A DNA stretch of 20,876 nt from an uncultured Gemella sp. (GTDB taxonomy: Bacteria; Bacillota; Bacilli; Staphylococcales; Gemellaceae). Below are positions 1-7,559 of the stretch, piece after piece. The DNA is taken from the NCBI GenBank assembly GCA_900555985.1, contig USNF01000016.1, positions 1-20,876 on the forward strand. The letters run 5' to 3'. Each line of letters begins with the position of its first letter. The stretch's first letter is position 1. A model generated the notes under the pieces. That model worked only from the letters and a program-made list of their open reading frames with translations. It was not told the DNA's origin and searched no databases. The position numbers and the translations under genes were made by a program.

Positions 1-88
1 CCTGTACCCATACCGAACACAGAAGTTAAGCTCTTTAGCGTCGAATGTAGTTGGGTTTACGCCCTGCGAGACTAGAACGTTGCCAGGC
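1..88 (+). rRNA. rrf: 5S ribosomal RNA, 5' end missing
   Basis: The first bases carry the conserved 5S core CCCATACCGAACAC followed by GAAGTTAAGCTCTTTAGCG, and the segment ends in the usual 3' strand TTGCCAGGC of the closing helix. About 25-30 bases of the 5' end lie outside the window, so the gene is partial. The 3' boundary near base 88 is estimated from the closing helix and may be off by a few bases. An intrinsic terminator follows at once, so this is the last gene of an rRNA operon. No tRNA gene follows it. Confidence 0.95.
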
Positions 89-94
89 AACAGT

Positions 95-122
95 GACCTT
101 CCTTTTTGGAAGGTCTTTTTTT
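95..122 (+). terminator. Intrinsic terminator of the rRNA operon
   Basis: GACCTTCC (95-102) pairs perfectly with GGAAGGTC (108-115) around a TTTTT loop, and a T run follows from 116. It sits 6-7 bases after the 5S 3' end and ends rRNA transcription before the next operon. Confidence 0.93.
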
Positions 123-165
123 ATTTTTATTCAAATGTTTATAACGTTACTAATAATTGCTTAAT

Positions 166-194
166 TTGATTTTATTTGAAAAATAGAGTATCAT
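166..194 (+). promoter_or_regulatory. Probable sigma-A promoter of the unknown gene-dnaB-dnaI unit
   Basis: TTGATT (166-171) and TATCAT (189-194) are 17 bases apart, in an AT-rich stretch between the rRNA terminator and the first gene. The spacing is ideal, while both hexamers are imperfect. A weaker alternative pair is TTGAAA (176-181) with TATAGT (197-202), at 15-base spacing. Confidence 0.5.
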
Positions 195-226
195 ATTATA
201 GTAATATACTTTAAGGAGGTAGTAGA

Positions 227-1225
227 ATGTTTTATCTAGAAGATGAAAAGACATTAGTATTAACTAATGAAAACAAAAAAGATATATTAAATGCCTTAAC
301 AAAAACTAATCAAGTATCAAATAATAAAAACATAAAAGTTGCTTATATAAAAATATTAGGAAAAGTATTAGAGTTTAATAAAGCTATTGAAACTTTTTAT
401 TATTCTCATAAACCTGGTTATAATGAGGTTTATCAAGAAAGAATAGAAAGTTTAGATAATAGTTTAGATGAGTATAGAAGAATCAAAGCTAGTTTAAAAC
501 CAGATTTTGACAAGGAACTATATTCAGAGGAAGTTGAACAAGAATTTAATTCTTTATTAGCAAGAGTAGAAGGAAGAACTTCTGTTATTTTTGAAGATGA
601 TAAAGATTATAGTTTCAATAATTATCTTGTTACTTTAATTAACGAAAAACAATTAGAGGAATTTATTTGGTTAAATACTTTATATAACATTTATAAAGAG
701 GGAAGTAGTATCAATAATATTGTTAAAGATTATTGTGAACTAAGTGATGTTGAGTTTGCTGATCTTTATAAAATATATTTATTTGTGACTGACTATAACA
801 TTAATCAGTTGTTATTAAAAAATGAATCTAAAATAATTAATAATGAATATCTTGAAAATTTTGAGAATTTCTTTAACTATATGTATCAACTTATTGATGA
901 TTTGCGTACTTTTGTAGCTAAAAAAGATAAAGAGAATATATTAAATTTTGCTACTAAAATTGAAAGTTATACAAATGTTAGTACACCTTCGAAAGAGGAG
1001 TTCATCTCAAGTGTAAGAAAAGTTTTTAATTTCTTACGCACTCTTTATGAAAATGATAATGCGAAATTACTATTAGATAATATCTATCCTATTCTTGTTA
1101 AATCATTTTTTGCGCCATTAAAGAATGATGATAAGATTAAATATGATTTTAATCCTGAGTTTATATATGCATTAGAGTATACACAAATAATTATAGAAGT
1201 AATGGATGAAAATAATGGTAAATAG
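227..1225 (+). CDS. Uncharacterised protein encoded upstream of dnaB
   Basis: I do not recognise the family of this 332-residue protein. It looks soluble: no signal peptide, no convincing membrane segment, many Lys, Glu and Asn residues, and alternating charged and aliphatic residues that suggest a mostly helical fold. There is one cysteine, near residue 168, and I see no nucleotide-binding, metal-binding or DNA-binding motif. The start is well supported by TAAGGAGG (212-219) seven bases before ATG. Its last 20 bases overlap the start of dnaB, so the two are probably translationally coupled and co-transcribed with dnaI. The position suggests a role linked to helicase loading, but that is inference from context only. 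In staphylococci the gene before dnaB is nrdR; this is not NrdR, since there is no zinc ribbon or ATP cone. Confidence 0.85.
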   Translation: MFYLEDEKTLVLTNENKKDILNALTKTNQVSNNKNIKVAYIKILGKVLEFNKAIETFYYSHKPGYNEVYQERIESLDNSLDEYRRIKASLKPDFDKELYSEEVEQEFNSLLARVEGRTSVIFEDDKDYSFNNYLVTLINEKQLEEFIWLNTLYNIYKEGSSINNIVKDYCELSDVEFADLYKIYLFVTDYNINQLLLKNESKIINNEYLENFENFFNYMYQLIDDLRTFVAKKDKENILNFATKIESYTNVSTPSKEEFISSVRKVFNFLRTLYENDNAKLLLDNIYPILVKSFFAPLKNDDKIKYDFNPEFIYALEYTQIIIEVMDENNGK

Positions 1226-2579
1226 TATTTCTCCTAAAGACTTTTATTGTGTGTATAATGATTTTAATGTTGCAAGTAAATCACAAGAATTAAATTTACT
1301 GTATCTTCCCTTAATTGGGAGTGATGCAGTAAAATTATATCAATTTTTAGGAACTAAGATATTAGGTGATAGAAATTTATCAAAGAACTTTTTACATTAT
1401 GATATTTTTGACAATCTTTCTTTAGATTCTAGAAAATTCACTTCATCTAGAAAGAAATTAGAAGCATTAGGATTATTATCAACTTATTATATTGATAATG
1501 ACGGTGTAGGACAGTATGTTTATAAGTTAAAGGATGCTCTAACTTTTAATGAATTTTTTGAGAATGCAATGTTATCTCAATTATTAGAAAATACGATAGG
1601 ATCTAGTCAATATACTGAAATTAAAGAAACATTCTCTAATAATAAAGTTTCTTTTAATAGTTTTCAAGATTTAACAGCAACATTTTCTGATGTTTATAAT
1701 TTGGAAAATGTGAATAATAATTATCTTAATACACAAGTTTTTGATAGTGAAAAAGGTGCTAATTTAGATGAATATTATTTTGATTTTTCTAAGTTAAGCT
1801 ATTTTTTAGCTAATAGTTATATTGTAGACATATTAGATAATAAAAAGACAAAAGAAGATATACTAGGATTAGCGCATCTTTATAAAGTAACGCCTCAAGA
1901 TATGGCAAAAGCAATAGAAAATAGCTTAGATGTTGAAAATGGTGGATCAGTATTAAATATCAATAAGTTAAAAGATTATTTAGTTCAATTGTTTGTAAAT
2001 GTTAGGAAACAAAATATACCTACACTTGATAAGATGATTACAAGGAAAATCGAAGAAGATTCTGTTGAATTAACAGAACAAGATAAGTTTATTAAAGCTA
2101 CTGATAATACAAATTATATTGATTATCTAAACAAAAAAATGAATTTAATTATTTCTACAGTAGATGCAGAGGCTATTAATAAATTACAAAAAAAATATAA
2201 TTTTCCTACAGGAGTTTTAAACATTTTATTAGAGTATTCTATAAAAATGAGTAATTCACCGGGTATTCCAAACTTTAATTATATGGATAAAATTGCTAGT
2301 ACCTGGAGTAGTAAAAAATTACTAGGGGCAAAAGATGCTATCGAATATGTAAAAGAAAGACAAACAATAAGTAATAATAGAAAAAATAATAGTAAACAAG
2401 TCAAAAGTACAAATAGTAAGAACAAGGGAATGTATATGGCTCCATTTCCTGAATATCTTCAAAAAAGAAAAGATACATCTTCAATAGAAAATACTACTAA
2501 AAATAGAACTGTAACTAAAGAAGATGAAGAAGCATTTAGTGAGATGCTAAAAGAATTGAATAGTAAGAGGGATATATAA
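1206..2579 (+). CDS. dnaB: Replication initiation and membrane attachment protein DnaB (helicase co-loader)
   Basis: In Bacillales, DnaB works with DnaD and DnaI to bring the replicative helicase to oriC and to restart sites, and it associates with the membrane. The N-terminal region (about 20-50) has the family pattern LLYLPLIG followed by AVKLYQFL. The C-terminal DnaB/DnaD-type domain (about 318-385) ends with the signature Y-x3-I-x3-W, seen as YMDKIASTW (Y359, I363, W367). A Lys/Asn/Ser-rich, probably disordered tail follows. At 457 residues it is close to the roughly 470 of the Bacillus protein. It is not the hexameric helicase that is called DnaB in E. coli: there is no Walker A motif. 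The start is uncertain: ATG 1206 and ATG 1215 are in frame, and GGATGA (1204-1209) could serve the second. Its stop overlaps the dnaI start. Confidence 0.88.
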   Translation: MKIMVNSISPKDFYCVYNDFNVASKSQELNLLYLPLIGSDAVKLYQFLGTKILGDRNLSKNFLHYDIFDNLSLDSRKFTSSRKKLEALGLLSTYYIDNDGVGQYVYKLKDALTFNEFFENAMLSQLLENTIGSSQYTEIKETFSNNKVSFNSFQDLTATFSDVYNLENVNNNYLNTQVFDSEKGANLDEYYFDFSKLSYFLANSYIVDILDNKKTKEDILGLAHLYKVTPQDMAKAIENSLDVENGGSVLNINKLKDYLVQLFVNVRKQNIPTLDKMITRKIEEDSVELTEQDKFIKATDNTNYIDYLNKKMNLIISTVDAEAINKLQKKYNFPTGVLNILLEYSIKMSNSPGIPNFNYMDKIASTWSSKKLLGAKDAIEYVKERQTISNNRKNNSKQVKSTNSKNKGMYMAPFPEYLQKRKDTSSIENTTKNRTVTKEDEEAFSEMLKELNSKRDI

Positions 2580-3460
2580 TGAAGAAAGTATCTAATGTTA
2601 TTCCAGAAAAATCAAATAAAATGTATGAGGAATTTATATCTACACGGGTGTTAAATGATAAAGATATTATTGATTTTATTCAAGTAAATAATTTTACTAA
2701 AGAAGATATCTATAATAATTTAGAAAAATTTTATCAATATTATATTTCTAAAGATGTCTCATTAGATTTAAATCACAAACCTAAATTATCATTAAATAAT
2801 GGTGAAGTTAATATTACTTATACTGAAACTGAACAATATAAACAATATAGGCTAGCAAGTCAACTTGGAAATAAAATTAAAACGGAATATATCGCTAACA
2901 GAATATTAACATATAGTTTTGAAAATTTATCAAAAACTAAAGAAAAAGGTTTGTTAGCTCGTGAGTTAATAAGAGGTTGTAATGATATACTAGAAAATAA
3001 AAGTAAAAAAGGTGCGTATATTTACGGTGCTACTGGTACAGGAAAAACCTTTTTGCTAGGTTGTGTATATAATTACTTGAAAAGAAACGGAAAGCAGCCC
3101 GCAATAATATATTATCCTGAATTTATAAGAAAAATTAAATCTCGAATCAGCAACAATGATTATACCGAATATGTGGATATAATTAGAACACAAGAAATTT
3201 TACTAATCGATGACATCGGTGCAGAAAACACTACAGATTTTATTCGAGATGAAATTTTAGGACCTATTATAAATTATCGTGAGGCAGAAAAGCTTCCAAC
3301 ATTTTTCACCTCAAATCTATCATATGATGATTTGTTAGAGTTTGTTTCAACCTCTAATAATAAGGTCGATTATACGAAAGCGGTAAGAATTGTAGATAGA
3401 ATTAAATCTTTAACAAATCCATATTTTTTAGATGGTGAAAATGAAAGAGAATATTATTAA
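2579..3460 (+). CDS. dnaI: Primosomal protein DnaI, helicase loader
   Basis: DnaI is the AAA+ ATPase that loads the replicative helicase onto single-stranded DNA. The 293-residue protein has Walker A GATGTGKT (150-157), Walker B ILLIDDIG (207-214), a FFTSN sensor-1 segment (242-246) and the DnaI-like ending LDGEN. The sequence FIRDEILGPI (221-230) also fits the family. The N-terminal helicase-binding domain (about 1-120) is present, but it contains no cysteine at all; the only cysteines are C134 and C162, in the ATPase part. Members such as Bacillus DnaI bind zinc there through three Cys and one His, so this copy has lost the site, although H66 in NHKPKL matches the family His region. The ATG overlaps the dnaB stop by one base, and a strong terminator follows immediately. 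Confidence 0.93.
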   Translation: MKKVSNVIPEKSNKMYEEFISTRVLNDKDIIDFIQVNNFTKEDIYNNLEKFYQYYISKDVSLDLNHKPKLSLNNGEVNITYTETEQYKQYRLASQLGNKIKTEYIANRILTYSFENLSKTKEKGLLARELIRGCNDILENKSKKGAYIYGATGTGKTFLLGCVYNYLKRNGKQPAIIYYPEFIRKIKSRISNNDYTEYVDIIRTQEILLIDDIGAENTTDFIRDEILGPIINYREAEKLPTFFTSNLSYDDLLEFVSTSNNKVDYTKAVRIVDRIKSLTNPYFLDGENEREYY

Positions 3461-3509
3461 AAAAAGAGTTTATAAAATTTTTAAATAAATTTTATAAACT
3501 CTTTTTTTT
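3461..3509 (+). terminator. Intrinsic terminator after dnaI
   Basis: A perfect 20-bp stem (3461-3480 with 3487-3506) encloses a six-base loop TTAAAT. The right arm ends in a T run (3502-3509). Because the left arm begins with an A run, it could also stop transcription coming from the other strand, but no gene in the window needs that. It separates the helicase-loader operon from the dcw operon. Confidence 0.92.
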
Positions 3510-3566
3510 ATGTTTAGTAATAAAGTAGAAATAAAGTGAAAAAAAATTAATTTTTTTTAAAAAATA

Positions 3567-3590
3567 GTGGAAAAAAGTGGGGAAATGTGG
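3567..3590 (+). promoter_or_regulatory. Putative MraZ-binding direct repeats
   Basis: GTGG occurs three times at exact 10-base intervals (3567-3570, 3577-3580, 3587-3590), in the forms ATAGTGGAAA, AAAGTGGGGA and AATGTGGTAA. MraZ is known to bind tandem short G-rich repeats upstream of its own operon, with roughly one helical turn between units (TGGGN in E. coli, AAAGTGG-like in mollicutes). The repeats overlap the probable -35 and extended -10 of the mraZ promoter, so binding should affect transcription of the whole dcw operon. Weaker half-matches (GTAG at 3525, GTGA at 3536) lie upstream. Confidence 0.75.
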
Positions 3591-3596
3591 TAAATT
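3568..3596 (+). promoter_or_regulatory. Probable promoter of the dcw operon
   Basis: TGGAAA (3568-3573) and TAAATT (3591-3596) are 17 bases apart, and TG at 3588-3589 gives an extended -10 (TGGTAAATT). An AT palindrome of eight A, TTAA and eight T (3539-3558) lies just upstream and could act as an UP-like element. The hexamers are imperfect, and the exact start point cannot be fixed by eye. Confidence 0.45.
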
Positions 3597-3618
3597 ATAT
3601 AAGTAAGGTGGTGAGATT

Positions 3619-4050
3619 ATGTTTATCGGTCAATATAACAACAAAATGGATGCTAAAGGAAGACTTAGTATACCAATAAAATTTAGAGATGATTTAGGAG
3701 AAAAGTTTATAATAACAAGAGGTTTAGATTCTTGTTTATTTGGTTATTCTTTACAAGAGTGGCAAAAAGTGGAAAGTAAGATAAAATCACTACCTATTAC
3801 AAAGAAAAATGCACGTACTTTCCAACGTTTCTTCTTTTCAGGGGCGACTGAAGTTGAGATCGATAAACAAGGAAGAATAAATATTCCAAATTCACTAATT
3901 GAGCACGCATCTTTAGAAAAAGAATGTGTGGTTAATGGACTTTCTAATAGAATAGAAATATGGGATAAAGATAGATGGGAAGATTTATTAGTTGAAAGTG
4001 AAGCTAGTGTCGAAGAAATTGCAGAAGAGTTAGAAGATTTTGATTTTTAG
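3619..4050 (+). CDS. mraZ: Transcriptional regulator MraZ
   Basis: MraZ is a DNA-binding regulator of the division and cell-wall cluster that forms ring-shaped oligomers. The 143 residues match the usual length. The two tandem AbrB/SpoVT-like halves are visible through their D-x3-R signatures: DAKGR (11-15) followed by LSIP, and DKQGR (82-86) followed by INIP. The N-terminus MFIGQY is typical. AAGGTGGTGAG lies directly upstream of ATG. The last residues are strongly acidic (EELEDFDF). It is the first gene of the dcw operon and almost abuts rsmH. The three GTGG repeats in its promoter imply autoregulation, though whether it represses or activates cannot be told from sequence. Confidence 0.96.
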   Translation: MFIGQYNNKMDAKGRLSIPIKFRDDLGEKFIITRGLDSCLFGYSLQEWQKVESKIKSLPITKKNARTFQRFFFSGATEVEIDKQGRINIPNSLIEHASLEKECVVNGLSNRIEIWDKDRWEDLLVESEASVEEIAEELEDFDF

Positions 4051-4060
4051 GATGGAAAAA

Positions 4061-4993
4061 ATGTTTAAACATTATAGTGTATTATTAGAAGAAGCCGTAG
4101 AAGGATTAAATATAAAAGAAGATGGGATTTATGTAGACTGTACTCTTGGTGGTGCAGGACACAGCCTTGAAATATTAAAAAAACTTACAACAGGAAAGTT
4201 ATATGCATTTGACCAAGATAATGTAGCTCTTGAAAATGCAAAAATTAAATTATCTGAATACGCAGATAAAGTTGTCTTTATAAAATCAAATTTCGAAAAT
4301 TTAAAAGAAAAATTAGCGGAGCAAAATGTTTATGAAGTTGACGGTGTATTATACGATTTAGGGGTTTCATCACCACAGTTGGATACACCAGAAAGAGGAT
4401 TTAGTTACAATTATGATACTAGATTAGACATGAGAATGGATACTGATGCAAGCATGAGCGCTTATGAAGTAGTAAACGAATATAGTTATCATGATTTAGT
4501 AAGAATCTTCTACCGCTATGGAGAAGAAAAATTTTCTAAACAAATTGCAAGAAATATCGAGAAGAAAAGAGAACTAGTACCAATAGAAACAACTTTTCAA
4601 TTAGTAGATATAATTAAAGAATCAATTCCTGCAGCTAAAAGAAGAACTGGAGGACACCCAGCAAAAAGAGTCTTTCAAGCAATAAGAATAGCAGTAAACA
4701 ATGAACTTTCAGTTTTTGAAAACTCTCTTGAACAGGCTATAGATATTGTAAAAGTAGGTGGAAGAATTTCAGTAATTACTTTCCACTCATTAGAAGATAG
4801 AATATGTAAGCAAATCTTTAATTCATATGCAAAAAATAAAGATATTCCAAAAAATCTTCCAGTGTTACCAGAAGAGAGTTTATCTAAATTAAAATTAATT
4901 ACTAGAAAACCTATCTGTCCAAGTGAGAGGGAATTAGAGGAAAATAATAGATCTAGAAGTGCAAAATTACGAATAGCAGAAGTGCAAATATAA
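4061..4993 (+). CDS. rsmH: 16S rRNA (cytosine(1402)-N4)-methyltransferase RsmH
   Basis: RsmH (formerly MraW) uses S-adenosylmethionine to N4-methylate C1402 in the decoding centre of 16S rRNA. The SAM-binding region is clear: YVDCTLGGAGHS (24-35), FDQD (50-53) and DLGVSSPQLDTPERGFSY (99-116). Further family blocks are GGHPAKRVFQAIRIAVN and SVITFHSLEDR, with the end NNRSRSAKLRIAE. I chose ATG 4061 (MFKHYSVLL) because AGGATGG (4049-4055) lies five bases upstream and the resulting 310 residues equal the family length and N-terminus. In-frame ATGs at 4052 and 4040 would add only a few residues; 4040 would lie inside mraZ. It is co-transcribed with mraZ, as in most bacteria. Confidence 0.95.
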   Translation: MFKHYSVLLEEAVEGLNIKEDGIYVDCTLGGAGHSLEILKKLTTGKLYAFDQDNVALENAKIKLSEYADKVVFIKSNFENLKEKLAEQNVYEVDGVLYDLGVSSPQLDTPERGFSYNYDTRLDMRMDTDASMSAYEVVNEYSYHDLVRIFYRYGEEKFSKQIARNIEKKRELVPIETTFQLVDIIKESIPAAKRRTGGHPAKRVFQAIRIAVNNELSVFENSLEQAIDIVKVGGRISVITFHSLEDRICKQIFNSYAKNKDIPKNLPVLPEESLSKLKLITRKPICPSERELEENNRSRSAKLRIAEVQI

Positions 4994-5024
4994 GAAATTA
5001 AAAAAGAGAAGGAATAAAGGAAAG

Positions 5025-5351
5025 ATGGCAACGTTAAAAGTATATAGTAGAGAATATGGTACTAGAAAGGTACAAGAAAAAGTAAAATTCAACGTAGTAG
5101 AAAAGATAGGCTATGTTGTATTTGGAGGAGTTATTTTACTTACTAACATAGTTATGTTAAACTATAAAGGGGAATTATATTCATTAAAAAGTGCTCAGCA
5201 AAGAAATGAAGTAGTTATTGCAGAAAAGCAAAAAGAAAATAATGAACAAAAAGTTATTATTAATAATCTATCTTCATATGAAAGAGTTAAAAAAATAGCT
5301 GAGAGTTTGGGTATGAAAGTCCAAAATGACAATATAAAGGTAGTGAGATAA
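5025..5351 (+). CDS. ftsL: Cell division protein FtsL
   Basis: FtsL is a small bitopic divisome protein that forms a complex with DivIB (FtsQ) and DivIC (FtsB) and helps activate septal wall synthesis. The 108 residues show a short basic cytoplasmic N-terminus, one membrane segment (about 28-46), a coiled-coil-like stretch (about 50-82) and the typical C-terminal motif ERVKKIAESLGMK (86-98). FtsL sequences are poorly conserved, so position between rsmH and the PBP gene carries much of the weight. AAAGGAAAG lies just before ATG. Its TAA stop directly abuts the TTG start of the next gene, which suggests translational coupling. Confidence 0.9.
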   Translation: MATLKVYSREYGTRKVQEKVKFNVVEKIGYVVFGGVILLTNIVMLNYKGELYSLKSAQQRNEVVIAEKQKENNEQKVIINNLSSYERVKKIAESLGMKVQNDNIKVVR

Positions 5352-7550
5352 TTGAAAAAATTTTTACGGAATATATTTACTCTTGGCTTTTTGGAAGATA
5401 AAAAGAGCTTAGAGAGAAAAGATTATATCTCAAGAGGAAGAACAAAAATGGTATTTTTTATAATTTTTGTTTTTTTCTTTGTATGGATATTAATAGCTAA
5501 TATTGGCCAGATGATGTTAATAGGTACAGTCAGAGGCCAAAACTTATCAGAATTATCAGATAAAAAATATAAAATTGATACAAGTTTACAACCAAATAGA
5601 GGAAAAATATATGATAGAAATGGAAATATCTTAGCTGATAATATTGAATCATATAAATTAGTTGCTGTAGTATCAGATAAAGCTACTGAAGATAAGGATA
5701 ATCCTCGTCATGTTGTTGATATCGATAAAACAGCTAGAGAATTGGCAAAATATGTAAAACTTGATGAAGGTAAAATTAAAGAGGCCTTACAAAAACAAGG
5801 TGTATATCAAGTAGAATTTGGGACTGCTGGAAAAGATATAAGTGTTGAGGATAAGAAAAAAATAGAAGATTTAAAACTTCCTGGTATTAGCTTTATAGCT
5901 ACTACAAAAAGATATTATCCTAATGGGAGTATGTTAGGAAACTTTTTAGGTTTTGCTCAAAATTCTCCAGATAGCGATCTTATAACAGGACGTTTAGGTG
6001 TGGAAAAAACTTTTGATTACTACTTAAGAGGTAAAGAAGGGCATATAACTTATGCAAAAGATGCATGGGGGAAAGTTGTTTCTAATATTCCTAAAGTTGA
6101 AATAAATCCAGTAGATGGGGCAGATATTTACTTAACAATAGATAAAAATATTCAAAGTTATATAGACAATACCCTTAAAGATGTTCAAGAAAAATATGAA
6201 CCAGAAAGTGCGTTTGCTATTGTTGTAAGTGCTAAGACGGGTGAAATATTAGGAATGGGGCAAACACCTGCATTTAATCCTAATACACAAGAAAACTTAG
6301 AAAGTGCTTGGTCTAATATTTTTTATAACTCAGCATATGAGCCTGGATCAACATTTAAAACATTCACTTTATCAATTATAATGGAAAATAATTTATACGA
6401 TCCAATGAAATATTATAGATCTGGGTCATATAAAGTAGAAGATACTGTTATTCATGACTGGAATAAAGTAGGATGGGGTACTATAACTGAAAGACATGGT
6501 TTCCAACAATCATCTAATACTTTAATGTTAACATTATTACAAGATTTAGGAACTGAAAAATTAAAAAATGGATTAGAGAAGTTTGGATTTGGAAAAACAA
6601 CAGGTGCATTATATAATAATGAAGCAAGCGGAGATTTAGTATTTAACAACAAAGTTTCAGCTTCAACTACAGTTTTTGGACAAGGTAGTACAGTAACAGC
6701 AATGCAAATGGTACAGGCTGAAACTGCAATTTTAAATGATGGTAATATGTTATCACCATATTTCTTACAAAGAATTCATGATAAAACAATAAATAAAGAT
6801 GTTAATAGTGGTCAGAAAACTATTGTTGGAAATCCAATTTCTAAAGCTACTGTAGATAAAATGAAAGAAGAATTATATGGAGTAGTAAATGGAAGTTGGG
6901 CACAAGGTGGTAAAAAATATGCGTTAGATAATTATACTGTTTCGGGGAAAACAGGGACAGGAGAGGTAGTAGATCCAAAAAGCCGTAAATACTACAGTAG
7001 TCAATATAAAGTGTTACACTCATTTATAGGATATGCACCTAGTGAAAATCCTGAAGTTATTGTTTATACTGGTATGAAATTACCAAATAAAAACCTTGCA
7101 GAAAGTTTTGCTAAAGGGTCATCAGAGATTTTTAAACCTGTAATGGAAAATACGCTTAATTACTTAAATGTTAAGAAAAATGATTCTTCAAATGAAGTAA
7201 CAACTTATACAATGGATGATTATATTGGAAGTAGTTCAACTTCTGCAGTAGAAAAACTGGCTAAACAAACTAAAAGTGTTGTTTTAATAGGAAGTGGAAA
7301 AAATGTTTTAAATCAATTCCCTTCTAAAAATAATATATTTAAAAAAGATGATAAAGTATTTTTACTTTTATCAGATGAGAATATTCAATTACCTAATTTT
7401 GCAGGTTGGTCAAAAGCAGAAGTTTTAACTTATAAACAATTATCTGGTTTAGATATTGAAGTAGAAGGAAATGGATATGTGCAATCACAATCTATTCCAG
7501 CGGGAAGAAGTGTGAAAAAAGGAGAGAGTATAAAAATAAAATTTAGTTAG
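5352..7550 (+). CDS. ftsI: Class B penicillin-binding protein (division transpeptidase) with PASTA domains
   Basis: This is the septal peptidoglycan transpeptidase, the counterpart of S. aureus PBP1 and B. subtilis PBP2B. The 732 residues run: cytoplasmic N-terminus, membrane anchor (about 33-55), PBP dimerisation domain starting with PNRGKIYDRNG (81-91), then the penicillin-binding domain with all three active-site motifs: STFK (333-336, nucleophile S333), SSN (387-389) and KTGT (533-536). Two PASTA repeats occupy about 640-732; the second contains LPNFAGWSKAEV. Two PASTA domains match staphylococcal PBP1. The start codon is TTG, directly after the ftsL stop, preceded by AAAGGTAGTGAG; no ATG gives a complete membrane anchor with a ribosome-binding site. 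The TTG start may keep expression low. The product acts outside the membrane with FtsL, DivIB and FtsW, the last not in this window. Confidence 0.95.
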   Translation: MKKFLRNIFTLGFLEDKKSLERKDYISRGRTKMVFFIIFVFFFVWILIANIGQMMLIGTVRGQNLSELSDKKYKIDTSLQPNRGKIYDRNGNILADNIESYKLVAVVSDKATEDKDNPRHVVDIDKTARELAKYVKLDEGKIKEALQKQGVYQVEFGTAGKDISVEDKKKIEDLKLPGISFIATTKRYYPNGSMLGNFLGFAQNSPDSDLITGRLGVEKTFDYYLRGKEGHITYAKDAWGKVVSNIPKVEINPVDGADIYLTIDKNIQSYIDNTLKDVQEKYEPESAFAIVVSAKTGEILGMGQTPAFNPNTQENLESAWSNIFYNSAYEPGSTFKTFTLSIIMENNLYDPMKYYRSGSYKVEDTVIHDWNKVGWGTITERHGFQQSSNTLMLTLLQDLGTEKLKNGLEKFGFGKTTGALYNNEASGDLVFNNKVSASTTVFGQGSTVTAMQMVQAETAILNDGNMLSPYFLQRIHDKTINKDVNSGQKTIVGNPISKATVDKMKEELYGVVNGSWAQGGKKYALDNYTVSGKTGTGEVVDPKSRKYYSSQYKVLHSFIGYAPSENPEVIVYTGMKLPNKNLAESFAKGSSEIFKPVMENTLNYLNVKKNDSSNEVTTYTMDDYIGSSSTSAVEKLAKQTKSVVLIGSGKNVLNQFPSKNNIFKKDDKVFLLLSDENIQLPNFAGWSKAEVLTYKQLSGLDIEVEGNGYVQSQSIPAGRSVKKGESIKIKFS

Positions 7551-7559
7551 GAGAAAACA

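Noticed and set aside
3525..3590. CRISPR-like spaced repeats
   Set aside because: The GTGG units are four bases at 10-base steps with no unique spacers of CRISPR length, and no cas gene is present. An MraZ operator explains them.
4675..5031. Open frame of 118 codons on the - strand over rsmH/ftsL
   Set aside because: It lies opposite well-supported genes, has no ribosome-binding site or recognisable protein pattern, and is a shadow of the + strand code.
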